Of a DNA stretch of 7,517 nt, positions 1-6,819 are shown piece by piece. Under the pieces are notes generated by a model. That model ran no database searches. It had not been told where the DNA came from and saw only the letters and a list, made by a program, of their open reading frames with translations. Source of the stretch: a bacterium (GTDB taxonomy: Bacteria > UBP13 > UBA5359); assembly GCA_028699365.1 (NCBI GenBank), contig JAQVUQ010000096.1, positions 1 through 7,517 of the forward strand. Reading direction: 5' to 3'. The position numbers and the translations under genes were made by a program. Position 1 is the first letter of the stretch. Every line of letters starts with the position of its first letter.

Positions 1-587
1 CAGGCAATCTCCTTGCCGTGCTCCTGAAAGAGCTGTTCGGCAAAGGCCAGGTCGCCGTATTCCAGATCGTATACGCTCCCACCCAGGCAGGCCGGTATAC
101 CCTTGCCGGGATCTACTCCCTCCTTGGCCACCCACCAGTCATTCCAGCCGTTATAGCCGCAGGAAACCACCTTTTCCCGGCCGGTGGCGGCCCGGGCCAC
201 TCTGACGGCAGCGGTGGTGGCTCCACTGCCGGTCTTCAGTATGCGTACCATCTGCGCGCACGGCACCACGTTCACCAACGTCTCTGCCAGCTCTCCCTCA
301 ATAGGAGACGGCATACTGAAGAGGACGCCTTTCTCCATCTGTACTCTCACCGCTTCCTCGACGGCGGGATGCCTGTAGCCCAGGATTATTGGTCCGTAGG
401 CGCAACGGTAATCTATAAATTCGTTCCCCTCTATATCGTAGAGATGACACCCTTCGGCCCGCTCAATATACCAGGGCATATATCCCAGCATATCCTCCCG
501 CGGTGCTTTGGCACGGTTCATGGCCCCGCCGGGTATACAGGTCCGTGCCCGCTCCGCCAATTCCTGTTCGCGCGTCGTGTTTCTCAT
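1..587 (-). CDS. Class III aminotransferase, GSA-aminomutase-like (partial, N-terminal 195 residues)
   Basis: The frame opens with ATG at 587-585, preceded by GGAGG at 600-596 with an 8-base gap, and stays open to the left window edge, so the C-terminal half, including the PLP-binding lysine, is missing. The N-terminus has the form ERARTCIPGGAMNR (residues 12-25), typical of glutamate-1-semialdehyde 2,1-aminomutase relatives. It is followed by YDIEGNEFIDYRCAYGPIILGYRHP (51-74 region), and by the PLP-phosphate loop TGSGATTAAVRVARAATGR (119-137) with GYNGWNDW (144-151). These match the PLP fold type I class III family, which transfers or migrates amino groups. Related family members usually read GSDATTAAVR and GYHGWHDW, so the D-to-A and H-to-N changes are noteworthy. 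Tyr145, which normally stacks near the cofactor, is kept. It is the last visible gene of the cluster, 72 bases after the ATP-grasp gene. A tailoring role, or supply of an amino-sugar or amino-acid building block, is inferred; true haem-pathway HemL seems unlikely in this context. Confidence 0.9.
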   Translation of the reverse strand, partial: MRNTTREQELAERARTCIPGGAMNRAKAPREDMLGYMPWYIERAEGCHLYDIEGNEFIDYRCAYGPIILGYRHPAVEEAVRVQMEKGVLFSMPSPIEGELAETLVNVVPCAQMVRILKTGSGATTAAVRVARAATGREKVVSCGYNGWNDWWVAKEGVDPGKGIPACLGGSVYDLEYGDLAFAEQLFQEHGKEIA

Positions 588-659
588 GGGATCATCCTCC
601 GCTGTAAACAGTTTCATTAATATTACCCGGCAGGATGGCGGAACAAACTGCACGGCCAC
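588..659 (-). promoter_or_regulatory. Intergenic gap with SD and a possible weak promoter
   Basis: This is the longest gap between genes in the left half (72 bases). It holds the strong GGAGG of the aminotransferase (600-596). Reading on the minus strand there is also an AT-rich TAATATTAAT block about 15-16 bases after a TTTGTTC stretch. This resembles a sigma-70 -10 element with a poor -35 element, and could give the aminotransferase some independent expression. A six-base inverted repeat (CAGTTT/AAACTG) flanks it. The promoter reading is weak; only the ribosome binding site is well supported. Confidence 0.25.
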
Positions 660-1787
660 TCAACCCGATTTTCCCTTCTGGCAGGCAGCATACCTTTCCC
701 TGAGTCCACCGTAGAGGTATTGCAGCGTAGTTAAGGCCCACCTGGAATTGCCCTCTATAAATACCGGACCTTCTTCGGTTATGGCCACATCCCAACCTAC
801 CGAGCTTAACCCGTAGAGGTAGCTGTGTATCGATTTGGCCATGGCCACGGCCTCGCCATAGAAGGGTATCTTGATTCCCCGGAAAACGACGCCGGTATCG
901 GGATGCCTGTCGATCCTCCCGTTACCGCCGGGCGGGATCAGATGGGGCTTATAAAAACCGTCCGTCCCCAGTTCTCCGGTGGCCTCATTCAAGGATACCG
1001 CTATACCGCCCTGGGATACGTTATCGCATCTGCTGCCATTGGCCCCAAGTCTCAGAAATGAAGAGAACATCTCTACGCTCTTTCCGTTATTTATCGTCAC
1101 TATTCTGACCGTATTGACCGAATGGGGATGGATTTCACTCAGGACACTATGCTGCACCAGACGCTCCTGTATGAGATAGCGGTTATGCAAGCGCGCGAAG
1201 AGTTTATCCCAGGCTGTCTCTTTGCCTGAGATATATGCTCTTCCATCTTCGATTCTCAGAGGGAATATGCCTGTGCCGGTCTGCCCGGCAATGGGCTTGC
1301 AGTAGACATCCAGGTTACCGTGCTCCTGTAAGCTGGAGACAGGCTCTGTATGTCCTCTTTCAAGCCATGTAACGCGGCCTTGATTGCACAGGGCTATATT
1401 GAGCGGGGTCGGAAAACCCAGTCCGCTTAGAACAGTGCCGAAAAGGAACTTATCCATGACTACGCAGATATAGCTCAACCTCTTCCCTGCCTTGGCATAA
1501 GGCCTGCCCCCTTCACGAAGCAGCCTGATCGCAGGGCATGAAAAATAGGCATCAAGGTCTCCTGCATCCACCCTGTCCATGCCGTAAGCATAGTAATAAT
1601 AGTTTGCCTCCTTATGCTTCAACAGCCAGCGGAGATTATCAAAACATATCCTGGTCCTGGATTTAAGGGCGCACTCAGGGTAGTAGCTTCTGGCTGACAG
1701 GGGCCCGGACACCATTTCAACGGCAGCGCCTAATTGCCCGGCTATCAGCCTGATATCTGTCACAATCCTTCCGGCTCGCGTCTGCAT
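660..1787 (-). CDS. ATP-grasp protein, sugar-transfer-associated type
   Basis: The 375-residue protein starts at ATG 1787-1785 with GAGG about 6 bases upstream, and ends in TGA at 662-660. Its central and C-terminal parts carry ATP-grasp features. These are an ATP-binding lysine with glycine-rich loop, YCKPIAGQTGTGIF (162-175); an IQERLVQH strand (206-213) for the adenine hinge; HPHSVNTVRIVT (220-231); DNVSQGGIAV (255-264); and the metal-binding end GWDVAIT (331-337) plus IEGN (344-347, with Glu345 and Asn347). The HP-SVNTVR, DNVSQGG and GWDVAIT set is what I associate with the ATPgrasp_ST (alpha-L-glutamate ligase-related, 'sugar-transfer associated') family, whose biochemical role is poorly known. 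ATP-grasp enzymes activate a carboxylate as an acyl phosphate and join it to a nucleophile. It lies 61 bases after the exporter and may add an amino acid or amine to the peptide, or build a polymer with the aminotransferase product. Those roles are inferred from position alone. Confidence 0.85.
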   Translation of the reverse strand: MQTRAGRIVTDIRLIAGQLGAAVEMVSGPLSARSYYPECALKSRTRICFDNLRWLLKHKEANYYYYAYGMDRVDAGDLDAYFSCPAIRLLREGGRPYAKAGKRLSYICVVMDKFLFGTVLSGLGFPTPLNIALCNQGRVTWLERGHTEPVSSLQEHGNLDVYCKPIAGQTGTGIFPLRIEDGRAYISGKETAWDKLFARLHNRYLIQERLVQHSVLSEIHPHSVNTVRIVTINNGKSVEMFSSFLRLGANGSRCDNVSQGGIAVSLNEATGELGTDGFYKPHLIPPGGNGRIDRHPDTGVVFRGIKIPFYGEAVAMAKSIHSYLYGLSSVGWDVAITEEGPVFIEGNSRWALTTLQYLYGGLRERYAACQKGKSG

Positions 1788-1848
1788 AAGACACCTCGCT
1801 TTTCTGATTTTGCGCCACCTGTGGCATATTGGGCTGCACGCCCCGGAG

Positions 1849-3663
1849 CTATAACCCCTGAGCGATACACAGGAATCTGAAGCGCCCGTTCTCCATGCTG
1901 TAGAGATCGTTCCATCTTCCGTTTTCTATCAGGCGCCCTTCATCCAGCATATAGATCATATCCGCCTGACGCACGGCGGCCAGCCGGTGCGTGATCATAA
2001 GTATGGTGGTGTTGCCGTGCATCTCCTCTATGGCATCCTGGATATGCCCCTCGTTCTCTGCATCCAGGGAACTGGTGGCTTCGTCCAGGATTAGAAGTGT
2101 CGGACGGCGTATCAGCGCCCGGGCCAGAGACAGTCGCTGTCTCTCTCCACCGGATAATCTAACCCCGGCATCGCCCAGATGCGTCTCCAGCCCCTTCGGC
2201 AAATCGGCAACTACTCTATCTACGGCAGCACGAGACAGGGCCAGCCAGATATCCTCTTCACCGGCGTCGGGGCAAGCCCAGAGCATATTGGCGCGAACCG
2301 TATCGGCAAAAAGAAAGGATTCCTGCGCCACATAACCTATGCTCCTGCGCCAGGCTTTGAGGCGCTCAGGCTCCAGGCAGATATCATCGATAACGATTCT
2401 GCCGGCTGTGGGCGGAATCAAGCCCATCAGCAGATCGGCCACGGTACTCTTGCCCGATCCGGACAAGCCGACCAGCGCCGTAGTTTCGCCTGCCTTGATC
2501 AACATGCTGAGATCATGAAGCGCCTCTCTCTTCCCGTCATAACTGAAGCTCACGCCGTCAAACGCCAATGCGCCCGCAAGGTCCATCTTCACCCCTCGTG
2601 CTTCCGGCTCGGCCGCTTCCCGGCACTGTCTTTCCATGGCGGTAACCTCATCGAAGGCCGGCAGCATATTAACGTACTGCTGATAATCCTGCTGCAGTTC
2701 GTTGAAACGGGGAATCAGTCTGGAGAAGAGAAAGAGCATCATCATGGCTCCGGCAGGCGATACGGCCAGGTAAGTGATAGAGATGTAGAGAATGGCTCCC
2801 AGGACGCTCACCGATCCCACTTCAAACCGGCAGCGGGCATCGGCCAGAGCACTGGCGGCGCCGATATGCGTCCCTGATACAGCCTGCACCATGTCGGAAT
2901 ATATGCTGATATGCCGGTCCTCCACGCCGTAGCTTTTGGAGGTCTTCATGCCGCGCAGGTGTTCGATGGTGGCGGCATAGAGACTTCTGCCGGCACGAGT
3001 CAGTTCCTTACCCTTGCGACGCGCCGTATGGGTCTTTCTTCTGACCAGAACCAACAGTCCCAACCCGCTGGCCAGAGCCAGTATTGTGGTCAGGACGGAG
3101 ACCTGAAGCGCCAGGATAAGATAAACAGTCGCCATTACTACGTTGGAAGCCAGCGTCAGCAGTTGCTGCGTAGCTATGCCGGCTCTGTCGCTTTCGGCCG
3201 TCAGGGCATGCGCAAAGTCCGCAGCGCGACGGCGTGAAAAGAAGAGCCAGCCGGAACCGGCCACGGCTGCGTAAAGACGGCGGCGGAGCGTGCTCACCAC
3301 GCCGTGACGCAGGGCGGCACCGGTCATGGTCTGCCATCTGCCCATCAAGGCTTTAAAACTTATGGCCCCGACGTAAAGCCCCAAAGCCGCCGACAGAGAC
3401 GGCTCACGTCCCAGCCGGCCCAGCACTGAGCCGGCCATGCTTTGCAGTCTTCCCATCGATCCCTGGGTATCCATGCCTAACGCCTGGAGTACCGGCACCA
3501 GCATCAGCGCAGCCACTCCTTCCGAGAGACTGGAGGCCAGCATCAACAGCAGCGACAAGGCGGCCTGGCGCAAGGCCAGTTCACGAATAGCCGATATATG
3601 CTCCCGTATAGTAGCTCCTATAGGCTGTTTATCCCGTTTGGCCTTCTTTCGCTTTACCCTCAT
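1849..3663 (-). CDS. ABC exporter, fused transmembrane and ATPase domains (peptide exporter)
   Basis: This is a 604-residue half-transporter with an N-terminal membrane domain and a C-terminal nucleotide-binding domain. Hydrophobic spans lie at about 33-60, 90-108, 172-207 and 284-315. The ATPase domain is complete: Walker A GLSGSGKST (399-407), Q-loop Gln447 in YVAQESFLF, signature LSGGE (503-507), Walker B LLILDE (523-528) with a D-loop SLDAE, and switch His559 in ITHR. Such proteins dimerise in the cytoplasmic membrane and export peptides, lipids or drugs. The lasso 'D' exporter belongs to this group, and the position after precursor and tailoring genes fits export of the mature peptide. 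There is no C39 peptidase domain at the N-terminus, only a basic stretch (RVKRKKAKRDK), so it cannot remove the leader by that route. Its ATG (3663-3661) overlaps the nucleotidyltransferase TGA in an ATGA junction, so the two are probably translationally coupled. All catalytic residues are intact. Confidence 0.96.
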   Translation of the reverse strand: MRVKRKKAKRDKQPIGATIREHISAIRELALRQAALSLLLMLASSLSEGVAALMLVPVLQALGMDTQGSMGRLQSMAGSVLGRLGREPSLSAALGLYVGAISFKALMGRWQTMTGAALRHGVVSTLRRRLYAAVAGSGWLFFSRRRAADFAHALTAESDRAGIATQQLLTLASNVVMATVYLILALQVSVLTTILALASGLGLLVLVRRKTHTARRKGKELTRAGRSLYAATIEHLRGMKTSKSYGVEDRHISIYSDMVQAVSGTHIGAASALADARCRFEVGSVSVLGAILYISITYLAVSPAGAMMMLFLFSRLIPRFNELQQDYQQYVNMLPAFDEVTAMERQCREAAEPEARGVKMDLAGALAFDGVSFSYDGKREALHDLSMLIKAGETTALVGLSGSGKSTVADLLMGLIPPTAGRIVIDDICLEPERLKAWRRSIGYVAQESFLFADTVRANMLWACPDAGEEDIWLALSRAAVDRVVADLPKGLETHLGDAGVRLSGGERQRLSLARALIRRPTLLILDEATSSLDAENEGHIQDAIEEMHGNTTILMITHRLAAVRQADMIYMLDEGRLIENGRWNDLYSMENGRFRFLCIAQGL

Positions 3664-4838
3664 GCCTTTTTCCTTTTTGCTATATGGAAATGCTTCAACG
3701 TCAGCCTGAACGGGCGCACAATATGATACAGCGGGAACAGCTTGGCAGGTAAGGGCATCAGTTGCCAGTCCTCAAGAGATGGTGATACGGCCAGATTCAC
3801 CAGAAAATGCATCCTGTCACGACGCCTCTCTCTGGACATCAGCGAGAACCGGCGCCGCAGGGGGATATCCTCTATCTCCGGGGCAGGACGCTGCAGATAC
3901 CGGTAGACGACTGCAGCCAGAGATGCAACATCGGCATCGGACCGGGCTTCAACCGCAATCTTCTCCGGAAGCCGTGCTTTCATGAGATCGTCGGCCAGGT
4001 GCAGAGCAAGAAGAAACAGCCGCCTGTATCCAAGCCTGGAAGCAACGGATATGACAGCGTCCCAATCCATATCGTCGCGCGTCTCAGCCAGGATGGCCGT
4101 ATCGTAGATCCAGCCCAGCCTCTCCCAGATGTGACTGCCGCCGTGGACGGCTGTAAGCAACAACTGATCTTCAGCCGACATAGCTGGAACAACACGGCCG
4201 CATAAGGATAGGCTCTTGCATCGGCCCATAACGGAGGCGGGCGTCATATACGACGAATCGCCCGCTGGCGAAAATTGCCAGTGAAGCTCCACCTTGACAG
4301 ATCCGTCCTCACGTTCAAGCGCATATTCGGAACCCAAACGGCGATAAATACCCTCTTCCGGTTCCACATCGTCACGGGGCTTGTAACCCGAGGCAAGTAT
4401 TACATCCCTGGCATGACCCAGATCATGCGGCTCTATGATGATGTCCAGATCTCCGAACTGCCGCATACTTATATCGTCGTAGATAAACGCGGCCAGAGCC
4501 GGCCCTTTATGGGGAACAGCCCTGATACCGGCAGCAGACAGGAGATCCGTGAGCCGCAGCAATTCGCCTGTGAATTGCAGATTCTTGCGCGCACCTGCCC
4601 GAAAGGCTCCTTGCAGCTCCTGCCGGAAGTGCTCCGGCAGGTTCAATTGTTCTTCCTGAGACAGCGCCCGGTGGATGTGCGGCAATACGCCGTGGCATAT
4701 GGATGCTTTCAGGATATAGTCCCAGTCCAGACCGTCCCGTTCCGCATGACACGGCAGTTCCTCTCCCGCTCCGGCCCGGGAGCGGAGACAGGCCAGAATA
4801 AATCTTATCTCTGCACGTTCAAATACGTCTAAGCTCAT
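3660..4838 (-). CDS. Nucleotidyltransferase-fold protein (NTP_transf_5 type) of RiPP cluster
   Basis: I start the gene at ATG 4838-4836 (MSLDVFERAE), giving 392 residues; GAGG lies about 9 bases upstream. The open frame continues another 114 codons upstream, but that part overlies the kinase gene and reads as non-protein. The signature of the family is clear: HKGPALAAFIYDD (110-122) followed by MRQFGDLDIII (125-135), in which Asp130 and Asp132 are the metal-binding pair. VELHW (183-187) then supplies the likely third carboxylate, Glu184. The C-terminus is basic (KRKKA). Members of this family sit next to HPr-kinase homologues in paeninodin/pseudomycoidin-type lasso clusters, where the nucleotidyltransferase homologue has been linked to further modification of the phosphorylated peptide. 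The same job, decorating a phosphate placed by the neighbouring kinase, is inferred here. It overlaps the kinase by 20 bases and the exporter by 4. Confidence 0.88.
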   Translation of the reverse strand: MSLDVFERAEIRFILACLRSRAGAGEELPCHAERDGLDWDYILKASICHGVLPHIHRALSQEEQLNLPEHFRQELQGAFRAGARKNLQFTGELLRLTDLLSAAGIRAVPHKGPALAAFIYDDISMRQFGDLDIIIEPHDLGHARDVILASGYKPRDDVEPEEGIYRRLGSEYALEREDGSVKVELHWQFSPAGDSSYMTPASVMGRCKSLSLCGRVVPAMSAEDQLLLTAVHGGSHIWERLGWIYDTAILAETRDDMDWDAVISVASRLGYRRLFLLALHLADDLMKARLPEKIAVEARSDADVASLAAVVYRYLQRPAPEIEDIPLRRRFSLMSRERRRDRMHFLVNLAVSPSLEDWQLMPLPAKLFPLYHIVRPFRLTLKHFHIAKRKKA

Positions 4839-5808
4839 CGGCCACAGCCTCTGCTGCAAAGGGCAGGTATTGAAAGCCGTCAGGATAGAACAGCCGGTAA
4901 ACAGGAACGCCCGTAACGACTCTGCCCAAGCGTACCAACTGTTCCGCCCGCCAGTCCGGTCCATCCACCATATCGGACAGAAACGAATGGCCCAGCAACT
5001 CCAGCAACGCTTCTCCGGGAGTAAGCGGCGCAACGATGATACCCCCGCCTGTCTCCTCCGGCGGCCTGCGCTGTGGGAGAAAGATACGTGACAACGGGCA
5101 GGGCTGATGGTGAAAAGCGCCGAATCCCCCCTCGCCGACAGGCACACGCAGCTTGGGAAAGCCCGGATAAACCTCTTCAAGAGCGGTTCCGGTTCCCAGA
5201 AAGTGCTCTGCTTCCGCCGGCCAGAGACGCATCTGCGGATAGGAGGGGCGGGCTTCAGCCATGCCGTCCTGAACGCTTACAGCCAGGATATCATCGCTCA
5301 GCAGAGGGTATCCCGCCGCCATCATGGCAGCAGCCAGACAGCTCTTCCCCCCCTTGTTGGAGGAGAGGAAAGCGACGGCGCGTCCATCCACCGCCACAGC
5401 CGAGGCGTGCAGCGCGGACAGCCCCTGTCTCTCCAGCCAGAACGAAAAGACCGGCCCCAGCAGGCATAGTTCCACCAGATGGCAGCGCAACCGGCCCAGC
5501 GGACGGCAATGAATATGTCCTTCCTCCAGGCTGAAATCGGCCACGTTGCCGACATGAAAAAGGGCGCCTCTATGCATTGAGACGGCATAAATACGCCTCT
5601 CCTCATCCGACGGCGCACCACACAGCAGGTCGGAAGCATCAAACGCGTTATCAGGCACCCTGTCTCCCAGGGTGAACACGATATCGGCGTCGTCATGGCT
5701 GCAGCCGAGATAGTATTTGAAAGGGAAGCTGCTCTCCAGACTGTATCCGTATGTCCTGTATCTTCCCGGCGCGGTACCGTCATACTCCTGGGTTTCCATC
5801 ATGCTCAT
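4819..5808 (-). CDS. HPr-kinase-like protein, putative peptide tailoring kinase
   Basis: The preferred start is ATG 5808-5806 (MSMMETQEYD), giving 329 residues. It overlaps the preceding TGA as ATGA and has GGAG 8 bases upstream. The frame is open for 49 codons more, but those overlie the upstream gene. The core has the HprK C-terminal pattern: LHASAVAVDGRAVAFL (133-148), a P-loop SSNKGGKS (149-156), then YPLLSDDILAV (167-177) with an acidic pair, Asp172 and Asp173, expected for metal and base function. HprK homologues in lasso clusters phosphorylate the C-terminal serine of the peptide and do not act on HPr. In this window the precursor core has no serine, and Thr29 is its only hydroxyl residue. 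The P-loop lacks the usual leading glycine (S149 in place of G), as is seen in divergent relatives. A true HPr kinase of carbon catabolite control is unlikely because the gene is embedded in a RiPP operon and lacks an HPr partner nearby. Confidence 0.87.
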   Translation of the reverse strand: MSMMETQEYDGTAPGRYRTYGYSLESSFPFKYYLGCSHDDADIVFTLGDRVPDNAFDASDLLCGAPSDEERRIYAVSMHRGALFHVGNVADFSLEEGHIHCRPLGRLRCHLVELCLLGPVFSFWLERQGLSALHASAVAVDGRAVAFLSSNKGGKSCLAAAMMAAGYPLLSDDILAVSVQDGMAEARPSYPQMRLWPAEAEHFLGTGTALEEVYPGFPKLRVPVGEGGFGAFHHQPCPLSRIFLPQRRPPEETGGGIIVAPLTPGEALLELLGHSFLSDMVDGPDWRAEQLVRLGRVVTGVPVYRLFYPDGFQYLPFAAEAVADELRRI

Positions 5809-6731
5809 GCCGCTATCTCCGCTCTTGACTCGAGATTGCATATCCTTACCGGCGAAGTCGCCGCCGGAACTGCCATATGCATATTCTTCAAACAGAATTC
5901 CATCGGCAGTATATGCCAGGCTGGAATTATTCTCTCTCTTGCACTGTCCCAGCACATACGGTCCGGCTCGTTCCAGGCAAAGCAGACATGATCGGTTTTG
6001 CGGACCGTGTAAGCCATGCCGCCCAGGCGCCGGAGCCAGACCTCCTCCGGCACATCGGTTTCCGTTGCGTCAGCCCGGTCTGTCCAGTCCGTCAGATCCG
6101 CAGCACTCAGGCAGGCTTCCACTCTCTCCTCCATGCCGGCAACGGTGTTTCTCAACGCCGGATGCGAGTAGAGATGGGCAAAGATTATCTTCCCGGCCGC
6201 ATAATTCCGGATGCTCTGCCTGAATCTTATGCCGGTAAGCGAGCAATCGTCCACCACCACCAGGGGCACGGCCGGATCATCCGATACTGTAAGCTGCTCC
6301 GGCGCAAGATTCAATGCATACGACAGCATTGCCAATACTATGTATCCGCCACGCGGCAGGGCCGTATAACGGAAGGATTTGATCTCCTTGCGACCGAAAG
6401 CGTCGATCATCTTCTCCGACAGGACAATACAATCCCTCTCCGCCTGGGCGTAATCAACGTATTTCAGATGGCTGCAGGCACTCTCCAGCGATCCGGCCTG
6501 AGCCTCCATCCAGGCTGCGCTCTCCCGGTTAAAACTGCCGGTCACCGCCAGCAAAGGGCATCTGCCGCTGTGCAGAAGAAGGGCGGCGCTCTCCACCGCG
6601 GACCAACCGGAATCCTGCGATACGGCCTGGGCCAGACGCTCCAGAGCCGCCACTGTGCCGTCCAGTCCCAGACAATCCGCATAGTGATCCAAGGCAATAG
6701 TATCGGATATCAGCTTATAGCATCTGCGCAT
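5805..6731 (-). CDS. Phosphoribosyltransferase-like protein in RiPP cluster
   Basis: With ATG 6731-6729 as start the protein has 308 residues and ends in TGA at 5807-5805. The key sign is a type I phosphoribosyltransferase PRPP loop, VVVDDCSLTGIRF (158-170), in which two acidic residues precede the small-residue-T-G turn. An earlier RGG (127-129, in YTALPRGGYIV) matches the pyrophosphate-side loop of the same fold. Such domains bind PRPP and transfer ribose-5-phosphate, or act as non-catalytic sensors. The N-terminal 100 residues and the C-terminal third (with FAWNEPDRMCWD near 251-262) I do not recognise. Start choice: the frame is also open upstream, with a TTG at 6785 and no ATG, GTG or TTG in the 27 codons before that. 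The TTG lies in the loop of a strong stem-loop and has a poor SD, so I prefer the ATG, which has a weak GGATGGG just upstream. Its place directly after the precursor suggests action on the peptide or on a nucleotide donor (inference). Confidence 0.75.
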   Translation of the reverse strand: MRRCYKLISDTIALDHYADCLGLDGTVAALERLAQAVSQDSGWSAVESAALLLHSGRCPLLAVTGSFNRESAAWMEAQAGSLESACSHLKYVDYAQAERDCIVLSEKMIDAFGRKEIKSFRYTALPRGGYIVLAMLSYALNLAPEQLTVSDDPAVPLVVVDDCSLTGIRFRQSIRNYAAGKIIFAHLYSHPALRNTVAGMEERVEACLSAADLTDWTDRADATETDVPEEVWLRRLGGMAYTVRKTDHVCFAWNEPDRMCWDSARERIIPAWHILPMEFCLKNMHMAVPAATSPVRICNLESRAEIAA

Positions 6732-6758
6732 ATTCCCATCCAGGCAAAGATAATATGT

Positions 6759-6805
6759 CGGCCAGGCTTGGCCTGTCGTCAGCAACGATAGGTCAAGCCT
6801 GGCCG
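6759..6805 (-). terminator. Long stem-loop between precursor and tailoring genes (attenuator, processing site or partial terminator)
   Basis: A perfect 12-base inverted repeat, CGGCCAGGCTTG / CAAGCCTGGCCG (6759-6770 and 6794-6805), continues inwards. Across the whole stem about 19 of 21 positions pair in the minus-strand transcript, with two A/C mismatches and a five-base loop (TGCTG). It begins 14 bases after the precursor stop and ends before the preferred ATG of the next gene. No U-run follows on the minus strand, so it is not a textbook intrinsic terminator. RiPP operons often have a hairpin just after the precursor that raises precursor mRNA relative to the enzyme genes by partial termination or 3' protection; that role is inferred here. 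Confidence 0.65.
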
Positions 6806-6819
6806 TTCCGGTTATTTTT

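Noticed and set aside
18-620. A 200-codon plus-strand frame
   Set aside because: It is antisense to the aminotransferase, which has clear motifs and a strong ribosome binding site on the minus strand.
1788-1848. A possible second small peptide gene in the gap between exporter and ATP-grasp gene
   Set aside because: The ATG within it has no ribosome binding site and its frame runs on into the ATP-grasp gene without any lasso-leader pattern; only the ATP-grasp SD is supported.
4839-5180. A 114-codon upstream extension of the nucleotidyltransferase frame (giving 506 residues)
   Set aside because: It lies wholly within the kinase gene in another frame, is rich in Arg/Cys/Trp without family character, and a better start with a ribosome binding site exists at 4838.
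5873-5884. ATATGCATAT palindrome
   Set aside because: It lies inside the PRTase-like coding region and is short enough to be chance; no operator context.
5809-5955. A 49-codon upstream extension of the HprK-like frame
   Set aside because: It overlaps the PRTase-like gene out of frame; the ATG at 5808 forms an ATGA junction with a GGAG 8 bases upstream.
5877-6791. A 304-codon plus-strand frame
   Set aside because: It is the antisense shadow of the PRTase-like gene; composition is not protein-like and all supported genes run on the minus strand.
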